A stretch of 52,876 nt of DNA, taken from the NCBI GenBank assembly GCA_944323425.1, contig CALUSL010000015.1:1-52876 (forward strand). Reading direction: 5' to 3'. Origin of the DNA: Candidatus Gastranaerophilales bacterium (GTDB lineage Bacteria > Cyanobacteriota > Vampirovibrionia > Gastranaerophilales > Gastranaerophilaceae). A program made the translations under genes and the position numbers. Below are positions 1 to 9,500 of the stretch, in pieces (position 1 is the first letter of the stretch; every line of letters begins with the position of its first letter). Below the pieces are notes generated by a model that was not told the DNA's origin, ran no database searches, and saw only the letters and a program-made list of their open reading frames with translations.

Positions 1-169
1 AGCGGATTTTCGTACGGACGCCGCGACCGAAGGGAGCCAGTCCGGAGAGCGAAGCTCGAAGCGAGTACAGGCAAAGCCAAACGAGCGGCAGAGCAGAGCA
101 ATAAGAAAATCCAGGACCGTGGATTTTCTATTTTTCTTACGAGCTGAGGCGAGCTAAAAATTTCAATGT
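1..169. other. GC-rich noncoding tract at window edge
   Basis: No convincing gene is visible. The first ~100 bases are far richer in G and C than the surrounding AT-rich DNA and carry short motifs (AGCGGATTTT, AGGCAAAGCC, GAGGCGAGC). These motifs recur in opposite orientation inside the GC-rich element near 52270-52680. I read it as a diverged copy of an interspersed noncoding element, cut by the window edge. Confidence 0.45.
104..129 (+). terminator. Hairpin, probable intrinsic terminator
   Basis: A perfect 10-bp stem (AGAAAATCCA / TGGATTTTCT) encloses a 6-base loop, and a T-rich tail follows on the plus strand. It would end a transcript entering from the left edge. On the minus strand there is no U-tract, so it is a poor terminator for the regulator gene at 170-508. 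Confidence 0.5.
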
Positions 170-508
170 CTAATCTTTTTTGTGCTTATTATATTTTTTA
201 ACTGATTCAATAATATCAAGATATAGTTCCAGTTCTTTATTATTTGACGAATAAATTTCTTTTAGTATTTTCGCTCTGTTTGTGTTTTTAACTTCTTCAT
301 ACTGTATACCAAATTCGGAAAATGGAATTTTTAATGTATCAATAATTTTGAAAAATGTATCAAGACTGGGCATAAAGACACCCCTTTCCAATTTCCCGTA
401 ATGCTTTTCTGCTATTTCTATTTTTTCGGAAAGTTCTTCTTGAGTCAGTTTTGCCTTTTTTCTATATTCTTTAAATTTTTTACCCAGAAATTTTTTATCA
501 TGAAACAT
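170..508 (-). CDS. XRE-family helix-turn-helix transcriptional regulator
   Basis: This 112-residue protein has an HTH of the Cro/C1/XRE type at about residues 8-62. The recognisable pattern is L-T-Q-E-E-L-S-E-K followed by a helix carrying Y-G-K-L-E-R-G, then P-S-L-D-T-F-F-K-I. The C-terminal ~45 residues are Lys/Glu-rich and probably helical, perhaps for dimerisation. It is a cytosolic DNA-binding protein. The target is unknown, and no operon partner lies within 290 bases upstream. Such stand-alone regulators are common in mobile or accessory DNA, but no integrase or phage gene is nearby. Confidence 0.8.
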   Translation of the reverse strand: MFHDKKFLGKKFKEYRKKAKLTQEELSEKIEIAEKHYGKLERGVFMPSLDTFFKIIDTLKIPFSEFGIQYEEVKNTNRAKILKEIYSSNNKELELYLDIIESVKKYNKHKKD

Positions 509-802
509 AGGAGAATATTCCTAACTACTTATTAAAAAGTAATATATTTATTACGGCTTATTAACTACTAGCACAACCCCTTTTTTGATATCACTATGTG
601 TATATTCCCTTTTTCTGTTTTTAATATAGTTGTTTGTTAAGCGTTATAAAATTAGCTGACAGAAATTTATATGATATAAGAGTGGCAGTTCCAGTATTTT
701 TTACACTAAAAATATGAGTTTTTCAGATATACTGGATTTTTTATTATGTTTTTTTTAAAATTCATTTAGATATACCCCATTTCATAACAACGAGGCAAAG
801 TA
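509..802. promoter_or_regulatory. Intergenic region between divergent genes
   Basis: About 290 AT-rich bases separate the XRE regulator (minus) from the glycosyltransferase gene (plus). The region holds the 7-bp inverted repeat CCAGTAT (691-697) / ATACTGG (729-735), followed by ATTTTTTATT. That could be a weak terminator or attenuator ahead of the glycosyltransferase. I see no convincing -35/-10 pair and no RNA gene. Confidence 0.35.
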
Positions 803-2371
803 ATGATTCAGTTGCTAATAAATGTACTTTTATTTCTGTTTGTATATATGGCTGTGTTTATGCTTTATTACGCGCTTTGCGTTTTCATGAGCAGCAAATC
901 AAGACGTTTTGTAATGAAACAGAAATTCCAGCAGTCGTCTATGCCGAACAATATCGTTCTTGTTATATATGCAAGAAACGATGAGTCCACAATAGTTCCG
1001 CTTCTGGAATCTTTGAACAAACAAAATTATCCAAAAGAAAATTATCAGACTCACATAATTCTGGATAATTGTACTGACAATTCCTCTAATATTCTTGAAT
1101 TTGTTGGCGGAGCAAAAATCTGGAGAGTCGGAGAAGAAGCTCCTGTCGGCAAGGATGAAGCAGTTTCATGGCTTCTTGAAAGACTTCTTTCTTTCCAAAA
1201 TATTGACGCTTTTGTTTTTCTCAGCGCAGACAGGTATGTTGACGAAAACTTCCTTTTGTCTATCAACTCGGCATTGTATGATGAAAAAATCATTGTTGGC
1301 TCTACCGAATATGCTGTAAAAAACAAAACAATAAAAAGCTACGTTCAGGCTGCATACAGTATTTATATGAATAGAATCTTCAATACAGCCCGTTCTCTTC
1401 TGGGGTTGGCTACAGTAATTGATTCTGATATTTTTGTTATAAAACAGGAAGTTCTGGAAAAGATTAAATGTGTTGATTTTCAGGATACAAACAGTGATTT
1501 GAAATACACAACTCTGCTTGTAAGAAATAATTTTATTCCAAAATATTATCCGACCGTCAGAACCTTCACTTCGATTTCTAATTACAGAGATAAAAAACCT
1601 TCAGTCTCTTTTAAACTCGGACTTTTCTGGCACTGTCTGAAATTGATACCAAAATCAAATATCAGATTTGTCGAATTTATAGTAAACAACCTTGCACCGA
1701 ATTTCTGGTTCCTGCTTTTGATATATACGATACTCTTTATATTTACATATAATTACTATTTTATTATTGATTTCTGGGCAATTGTGACCTGCGGTGTTTT
1801 AACATCACTGGTTTTTGTTGCTTCATTTTTTACTGCAAAAATACACAAAAAATCAGTTCCCTATGTTCTGCTTTATCCGTTCTATTCCCTGGTAATGCTT
1901 GTTTTAAATATACCTGTACTTAGAATGATTACGAATAAAGTTATGAAAAAGAATAAAAAAGAGGGAAGTTTTGAAATGTCGACAGTTCCTGTTCAGGTTA
2001 CTGACGGACGCAATAATCTTCAGTGCAAACTCGATCTTGTTTCTGAAAACGGACTTGTTAAAGCTGTATTCAGATTCAAAAAGAAAAAATATTCTTCTTC
2101 TTCGCATATAAGAATGCTGGACGCAATAAAAGATATCTCTGACAAACTCAATGAACACGGTTTCAGACTAAAAATATGTCAGTCCTGCGGGTATTTTAAC
2201 CTGAATCTGGACGGCTCAACAAATATGGTTAAAGGATTCTGTAACAGACTTGTTGTTCAAAAGGCATCAGAGGAACCTATGGATACTATTCTCTGGAATG
2301 CTTGTCCTTATTATCTTCCGCAGGAAGTGAATAAGGTCATTGACATAAATACATTCCGCGATAATTCATAA
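803..2371 (+). CDS. Membrane-bound family 2 glycosyltransferase
   Basis: The 522-residue protein probably transfers a sugar from a nucleotide-sugar donor to a surface polysaccharide or lipid. An N-terminal membrane helix (residues ~3-30) precedes a GT-A fold with an I-V-L-V-I-Y-A-R-N-D-E start, I-L-D-N-C-T-D-N-S, and a DXD-like S-A-D-R-Y-V-D near residue 141. Further hydrophobic helices lie at ~300-380. The last ~130 residues form a soluble domain that I do not recognise. The start follows a GAGG ribosome site. dprA follows after 24 bases, so the two may be co-transcribed. The exact acceptor cannot be read from the sequence. Confidence 0.75.
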   Translation: MIQLLINVLLFLFVYMAVFMLYYALCVFMSSKSRRFVMKQKFQQSSMPNNIVLVIYARNDESTIVPLLESLNKQNYPKENYQTHIILDNCTDNSSNILEFVGGAKIWRVGEEAPVGKDEAVSWLLERLLSFQNIDAFVFLSADRYVDENFLLSINSALYDEKIIVGSTEYAVKNKTIKSYVQAAYSIYMNRIFNTARSLLGLATVIDSDIFVIKQEVLEKIKCVDFQDTNSDLKYTTLLVRNNFIPKYYPTVRTFTSISNYRDKKPSVSFKLGLFWHCLKLIPKSNIRFVEFIVNNLAPNFWFLLLIYTILFIFTYNYYFIIDFWAIVTCGVLTSLVFVASFFTAKIHKKSVPYVLLYPFYSLVMLVLNIPVLRMITNKVMKKNKKEGSFEMSTVPVQVTDGRNNLQCKLDLVSENGLVKAVFRFKKKKYSSSSHIRMLDAIKDISDKLNEHGFRLKICQSCGYFNLNLDGSTNMVKGFCNRLVVQKASEEPMDTILWNACPYYLPQEVNKVIDINTFRDNS

Positions 2372-2395
2372 AATAATTTAAACAGAAAGGTGTAA

Positions 2396-3493
2396 ATGGA
2401 AAACCTTGCACAATACTGGCTGGCTTTTGCTTCCATAGAACAACTGGGTAGTGTTTTTATAAAAAGAGTCGTTGAAAATTTCGGTTCACCGAAAAGTGCC
2501 TGGTGTGCGGCTCCTGATGAACTTTACAGTGCGGAAAATCTGACGAAAAAGCAGATAGACTATTTTATAAAAGCCAGAAAAGTCGTTGAACCTGAAGAAC
2601 GGCTTGAATTTATTCTAAACAAGGGTATAAAATTTATAAACTATACGGATGCTGAATATCCACTACTCCTGAAACAAATATCAAACCCTCCTATGACTCT
2701 CTTCTATAAGGGAGATTTATCGCGGTGCAACTTTGACAGAACACTTTCAGTTGTTGGCTCAAGAAAAGCCAGCGAAAATGCGAAAAGTAATCTTTCAAAA
2801 ATACTTTCAGGTCTTGCAAACACTGATGTTTGTATAGTATCAGGACTTGCTGCCGGTATTGATACCTGTGCACATAAAGCGGCAATACAAAATAATTTGA
2901 CTACAATCGGTGTAATAGGAAGCGGATTCGATTTCGTTTATCCTTCATCAAACAAAGAGTTATACAGACAGATTGAAGAAAAATACGGAGTAATTTTTTC
3001 TGAATACTGGCCGACAGAACAGCCTATCAGCTGGCATTTTCCACACAGAAACAGAATCGTCAGCGGATTGTCAAGAGGAACTCTTGTTGCAGAAGCTGCT
3101 CTTAAAAGCGGTGCAATAATTACCGCAAATCTTTGTCTTGAACAGAACAGAGAACTTATGTGCATGCCTGGACAAATCTCAAACCCTAACACTGAAGGAA
3201 TATACAAATTGCTAAAAGCCGGCGCTGCGCTTGTCACTACGACTCAAGATATTCTCGACACAATGGGTTGGGAGTTTAAAAATACTGCGGCTGAAACAGA
3301 AGAAAAAAATGATTGTGGACTGGAAGGGCTTCAAAAAGAAATATATGACATAGTATCCAGACAGGACACTGATTTGGATGGTCTTCTTGCAAGAATAAAT
3401 GTGGAATATGCAGAATTGATTACTGTTTTGACTGGAATGGAGCTTGACGGATATATAAAACAGACAGATGGCGGAAAATACTCTCTTCCTTAA
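2396..3493 (+). CDS. dprA: DNA processing protein DprA/Smf
   Basis: DprA loads RecA onto incoming single-stranded DNA during natural transformation. The 365-residue protein shows the Rossmann-like DprA core: V-V-G-S-R-K-A (residues 119-125), S-G-L-A-A-G-I-D (149-157 region), G-V-I-G-S-G, F-P-H-R-N-R-I-V-S-G and E-A-A-L-K-S-G-A-I-I-T-A. An N-terminal helical region (~1-95) and a C-terminal winged-helix-like domain (~310-365) complete the usual architecture. The ATG is preceded by AGAAAGGTG. No other competence gene is in the window. Confidence 0.95.
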   Translation: MENLAQYWLAFASIEQLGSVFIKRVVENFGSPKSAWCAAPDELYSAENLTKKQIDYFIKARKVVEPEERLEFILNKGIKFINYTDAEYPLLLKQISNPPMTLFYKGDLSRCNFDRTLSVVGSRKASENAKSNLSKILSGLANTDVCIVSGLAAGIDTCAHKAAIQNNLTTIGVIGSGFDFVYPSSNKELYRQIEEKYGVIFSEYWPTEQPISWHFPHRNRIVSGLSRGTLVAEAALKSGAIITANLCLEQNRELMCMPGQISNPNTEGIYKLLKAGAALVTTTQDILDTMGWEFKNTAAETEEKNDCGLEGLQKEIYDIVSRQDTDLDGLLARINVEYAELITVLTGMELDGYIKQTDGGKYSLP

Positions 3494-3501
3494 TTATTAA
3501 C

Positions 3502-3541
3502 AAATGTAAAACTTACATTTAAAAACCTAAATTTTTATAAA
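3502..3541 (+). promoter_or_regulatory. Palindromic operator candidate overlapping a promoter
   Basis: A perfect palindrome, AAATGTAA-AAC-TTACATTT, lies at 3502-3520. It overlaps a candidate -35 (CTTACA, 3512-3517), which sits 18 bases from a -10 (TATAAA, 3536-3541). Transcription would start near 3548, about 43 bases before the giant gene. No U-tract follows, so operator fits better than terminator. Which regulator binds is unknown. Confidence 0.45.
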
Positions 3542-3590
3542 AAACATTCCGATATACCTAATATCTGAAAGAAAAGGAAGTAAATTCGGA

Positions 3591-6500
3591 ATGGACAAAG
3601 CAGGTTTAATAGCCCAAATAGTTAAAGCAGAAGGTCTAAAAGGTGCAGATGCGGAAGCAAGAAGACGTTCGTTAGATTCGAAGAATGTAAAAGAGCTTGA
3701 GCAGATGCTCAATAGCGCTCTTTCTAACAGCAAAACATACAAAGCTGACGGTTCTGAAAAAAGTTTCAGTTTTCTCGGTGAAAATGATTGGGCTGCATTA
3801 ACGGAGTTGAATTTTAACGGCAATGTCTGGGGAAACGGTATAGTTTCTGATGACCCGTTACTTCCTGAGCTCTCAGAGAGCACTAAAAAAGAATATTCTC
3901 TTGTTCAGCAAAAGAAACTTGACGAATTTTTGGCACAATTTCTGTATGATTCAGCTACTGCCGGAGTTGAAGAAATCACCGGTTACAATAAAAGCGTGGG
4001 CTGGTTAAATATTACGGACAGGGCGGTAAACGGATTCAAAGTCCTTACCGGTCAGGAAGACAGATTTGGTCTACAGGAAAGACTATCAAAAGAACAAAAG
4101 GATGCGCAAGAACTTAAAGATATTGCAGCAAAGCAGCCGGGGGCTTTTGAAGCCAGAATTGAAAGAAAATATGGTATTCCATACAACCATGAAAATGTTG
4201 AAAAACTGAAAAAGGCTTCAGAAGAGTTTACCAGAGTAAGCGCTTATCACGACAAACTGGAAACTCTCAAACAGGGTTTTTCTGAGGTAAAAAACACATT
4301 GAGACAAGAGCAGGAATATGAACAGGCAAGAAAACATGTCAGAGGACCTGCTGCAGCGTCATTAACACCTCCCGAGCAGTCTTCTCATGAAAAGTTCGGT
4401 GAAGTTTTATTGGAATTTTGCGACGGCGACACAGAACTTCTTAACCAATATATGCAGTCTTTAAGCAAAAAATACACAAACAGCTCTGATATCAAAAAAA
4501 ATATGCCCAAAATTATGGACGAACTCCAGAAACAAATGCAGGCTGAGTACAAAAAAGAGCTTAAGGGAAAATCTTTTGAAAAATATGAAGCTGAATTCAA
4601 TGCGGCTACTGAAAAGGTTTTGGGTAAAAAGGATTCAAAAACTATTGCTAAAAACTTTGTTCAAAATGCAAAAGCTCAGGCAGCATACACCGAAATAGGT
4701 ATTGTTATAGCAACATCGCTTCTTCTTCCCGGGTCATCTGCGGTAAAAGGTGCTGTGAAAAAAGCTGCTGTAAAATACGGTGAAAAAGCAGCAATGCAGG
4801 GAATGAAAGCGGGTATGACATTTGGGGTCGGTACTATGTCGGGTACACTTGGAGCCTTAAATGCTGCTACCAGTGAAGCCGGATTTACTCCGGAGGCAGT
4901 TGCTGAAATAAAAGAAAAATTCAAAAGCGGATTGATGTACGGCGGTTTTGGTGCGTATGCTTCAGGTCCTCTGGGAATGGCTGTAGAAAAAGTGCTTTCA
5001 AAGAATCCGTCGGCACTTACGAGCCTTGTCTCTAAAGCTTTCAAACCTGCCGGTGTCTCCGGAGCTCAGGCTGCCGGAGGTTTGACAGAAACCAGCGCAG
5101 ATGTATTATTCGACCTTATAACGAGTGATATGAGTTTCAAAGAATCGTTTGAAATGAACGGTATAATGAATCTCGGCATGATGATTGCGGGCGGACAGAT
5201 TGCAAGAAGAACACAAAATGCAATGAATGACATTAAAATACTACAGTCGCCTGACGGAAGTTATGTTTTGAAAGACAAAACCGGCAAAGAACTCTTAAAG
5301 ACAAACGATCCGAATACAGTTGCAGGCTTTGTGCTTGGAAAAGGATACGAGGCAGCTCAAAAATCCGCACCGGAAAAAACTCAATCAGCCGTACAAAAAC
5401 CGGCAAATAATGTACAGCAGGGTGTAAATATATCGGATTACAAGGTCGAAAAAGCAGATGAGACGACCTTAAGAGACATCTATGAAATAGACAAAGAGGC
5501 ATTTGCAGAAACAGACCCTGTTGCTGACAGGTTTGAAGATTATAAAGCAGATATAGATGAACAGAACCTCGAAAGCTACGTAATAAAAAATAAAGACGGA
5601 AAAGTCGCAGGATATTTCCAACTTGAACCAATGCATGGAGACCAGCTCTATATCTACAGTATAGGTGTGCCTAAAGAGCTTAGAAATACAAAATCCTCCT
5701 TTGCCGCACTTAAACAAATTCAGGAAAATATTAAAAATATTGCGCTTAAAAATGGCGCAAGAACAGTTGCTCTTCACGTAGACGCTTCAAACAAACCTCT
5801 CGTGAAATTGTATGAGAAGTTTGGATTTAAGACTGTTGATACAGAGCAGAATTATTTTGCGAACGGTGATGATGCACTTTATATGGAGGCAGATGTTGCA
5901 GAAAATACGGGGACAAAATCAACCGCAAATGCTCCGGCTTCTGAAACGGTTTCTTTTAAAGCTGCAGAAAATGAGCCGTCAGCAAAAGAATCTACTGTGA
6001 AAGAAACGCAAATTGACCTTTCTGACTTAAAAGAGGGGATGGAAAGCAAAGCAGGAGAAAAACTGTTTGAAAAATTAGGAATAAAGAATATTGAATTGGG
6101 AGCTAATGCAAAGTATTTTGATTCAATAGTTAATGATTTAGGCGAAGATTTTGTCGATTTTATAACTCAAAGAAAAGATATTTCCACAACTGAAAACGTA
6201 CTCGTTTCTTTTATGGAAAAATTTGCGAACACAGCAAACGCTGATATGGCTAAATTCATTCATGACTATAAAAAAGGCGGTGAAGAATTCAATGAATATG
6301 AATTGCAGGCACTTTTTGAAAATCCTGAAATATTTAAAAACCTTTCAGAATTTTATAGGATTGCACAGGAAACAGGTCTGGGTGATGTAATTAATGCAGA
6401 TGCAGCATGGAAGTCAATACAAGTATTTTCAGGATATTTTAAACCAGGTGACGGTTCTGTTATAAGAAAGAATCTCACTGCTCTGAAACAAAGCGGAATC

Positions 6501-9500
6501 AAGTTCGATGCCAGCGATGGAATGCACCTTACACTAAGCACTATGGGTGCTCTTAAAGACAAATCTCCTGAAGATATTTTAGCTCTTTTGAATAAAATCA
6601 ATGATGCAACAGGCGGTAAAACACAGAATGACAGCAGCCTCAGTGCGTTTATAGGAAGTGCGACAAAACAGCCGGAAACATTTGATGAAGCTCTGAAGTA
6701 TGGAAAACTTTTCGGCGGTGAGTTAGAAGATTTCAAAGCCTTTGCTTATGCAGGTGATGGTTTGAAAAATATGGTTGACAATGGAAAAACAGGGCTTATT
6801 GAGAAAATGCACGATGCCGGTTATAGCACAGAAGACGCGTTAAGTGTTATCAAGAAGTTCGGTACAAACGGAAACAATGCAATAAAAACGTCTTCGCCAG
6901 AAATGCTCGAGGCTTTGATTATCCTTGCAAAAAAGAACGGATCAGAGAAATTACAAGAACGTGCCGGAAGTGTTGGCGATATTATAATGTCTTACAGACA
7001 AATGTTTGACGATAAGACCTCCAAGAATCTGCTTGATGTAGTAAAAGTTTTAGATAAAGAGCTTCCTGAATTTAAAATAACTGATTCTTCTGAGCTGCAA
7101 GCACTGGATAATTTTGCTCATTTTAGAACGCCTGATGAAATAAAAAATGTCGCAGCTGAGTTAAAACAATACATTGAAAAACCATCTTTGACAGATTTGA
7201 AGAATTATATATCTTTTAAAAAGCTCAAACCAGAAATAGATGCGGCTGTATCCCGTATGCCCAAAAGGCAACAGGAGGTTATGAAATACCTCTGTGCTCC
7301 TGAAAATCTTCTAAAACATTCTGAATCTATCGATATTGATAGTATAGACATACTTTGTAAAATAGCAGCTGGCGATCCTCAAATAATAAAAGAAATATAT
7401 GTCCTGAATGGTGATACATTAAAATCACGTGGACAACAGTTTTCGCTTGATGAAATATCTAAAATCGTCAATATGAAATCTAAACAGTATGAAGTTTTCA
7501 AAGGGCTTATGGTTCTTGATGAAAAATATCTGCCAGACTCTTCTCAAAATCCATCAATGAAAAAGAGACAGCTGACTTTTGAAGAGCTACAAGATGTGGC
7601 AAAATATGCGACAGTAAAATCTGCACCGGATTCTGATGCAATAATAGACAGAGTCAAAGAGCTGCTTATTCTTCATGAAAAACCCGGAATGGATATGGGA
7701 CAACTCACTATAAATGAAATTACTAATTTTGTTTCTCTGGATGAAAAACAGTATCAAAGAGTTATAGACATGTACCCTAAGGCAAAATGTGCAGCTACTG
7801 TGATTAAGAAAGCAGCGGCTCTGCCGGATGATAGTTATGAAAAATTCGTAACCGATTATCTAAATAAACAGGCTGAATACCCGACAATAGATTTTCATGA
7901 TGCTGTGGCTTATTTTGAAAAAGGAAAAGAAGCTTTTGATGCAGCTCTTGAATTGTCCAAAAAAGGTTATCCCTCCTCAAATCTGTCTGCTGCAATAACG
8001 AGAGTATCTCCTATTAACTTCAACAAAGCGGAATTCGTTGAAAAAATATCAAAACTTAATCCTGACATAAGTCCTTCCGTGTTAGGAAAGAATTTTAATG
8101 TAAAAAATTTAGATCCTGAAAGAATTAATGATTTTGTGAAAACATTAATGGATAATAAAAAACAGCTCCAGCATAATGACCGACCTCTGCTTCAGGATAA
8201 GGATATTCTTGGGTTGATTAACGGACCTTTTGGCTATAGTAGCAACAGAAATTTAGTAAAACTATTTTCAATTCTTGATGATGAAACAATAAAAGCCTCT
8301 ATGGCAGGGAAATATGACGGGGTCAAGCATCTTCTTGATTTGTCAAATCATCTTGATTTCTATGGTGTAGAAGAGATTCCGGTTCTTAAGGAAAAACTTG
8401 CACAGCTTCCGCTTCCCCAGCAGCGGCTTGATAAATTCATTGCAATAATGGAAGTCACGAGTGCAAAACATTCTGATTCAATGGATCTTGTAGATCTCAT
8501 TAAAAGTCCTAAAGTCACTGACACTCAAAAGCAGACAATGCAGCGTATTTTCTCATCAGGAAAACCTTATGCAGAACAAATTGATGATTTTATAAAAGAA
8601 ATGAATGTTCCGAAGTCCTCGGAGAAGAGAGTACGTGAGTTTTTACAGAAAGGAAAATTCAACGAACGTATATCTATAAAAACAGTGGATACAAAGGCAC
8701 AGCTTGCAAAAATTGAAAAGAATATTGCGGCGACAATTGCTAACGATAAAATGCCTCAGGACAAAAAAGACGCGCGTCTTGCTCAACTGAATGCACAAAA
8801 AGAAGCGTTAAAAAATACTCAGGACAGTAAAACAGTTTCAATGAGTCCTCAGGCACTTGCTGATTTGACGAGAATGGTAGAACATCATATAAATCAGGTT
8901 AATAATGATATTGAATTTAACCGTGCAATCACTGACCAGATATATTCAAAACACGGTATCAAACCGTCTGTGGAATTGCAGGATAAATTAGAATATGACA
9001 TCAAATATGAAACAAAACTCCTCAGCGGAGATTCTGATTTTTCAACTGAGTATAAAAACCTTATAAAAATGATGGATTCTGACCCCTCAAAACCGCTCTC
9101 AGAACTTCGTGAATCCGTACCAGAAAATCAGGCAACAAGAAAACTCTTTGAAGAAAACGGTCTGGACTATGAAAAATGGACAAAATTCGATGAAACATTT
9201 GAAAAGCCTTTTACATTAGAAGTAAATGCACGTGAAGCACTGGAGTCTGTGCAAAAGAATGCCGCTGGTGAGTTTGCGGCAGTTACGCTATCGGATTTGC
9301 CAGATAAAGACATAAAATTCATTGAATCAATTATTGCCGATGTTTATAAAAACAAATTCAAAACAGAAATGCCTGCTGCTTATACATCAGATAAGGGCTT
9401 TGTAAAAAAGGATGGTCAACCTCTTACCCGTCAGCAGCATATAACACTGATTCAAGAGGTTATAGACAAAATTAAAGAAAATAAAGAATTCGGTATTGAA

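Noticed and set aside
4676-5044. Minus-strand frames inside the giant gene
   Set aside because: They have no ribosome sites and are explained by codon bias of the long plus-strand gene.
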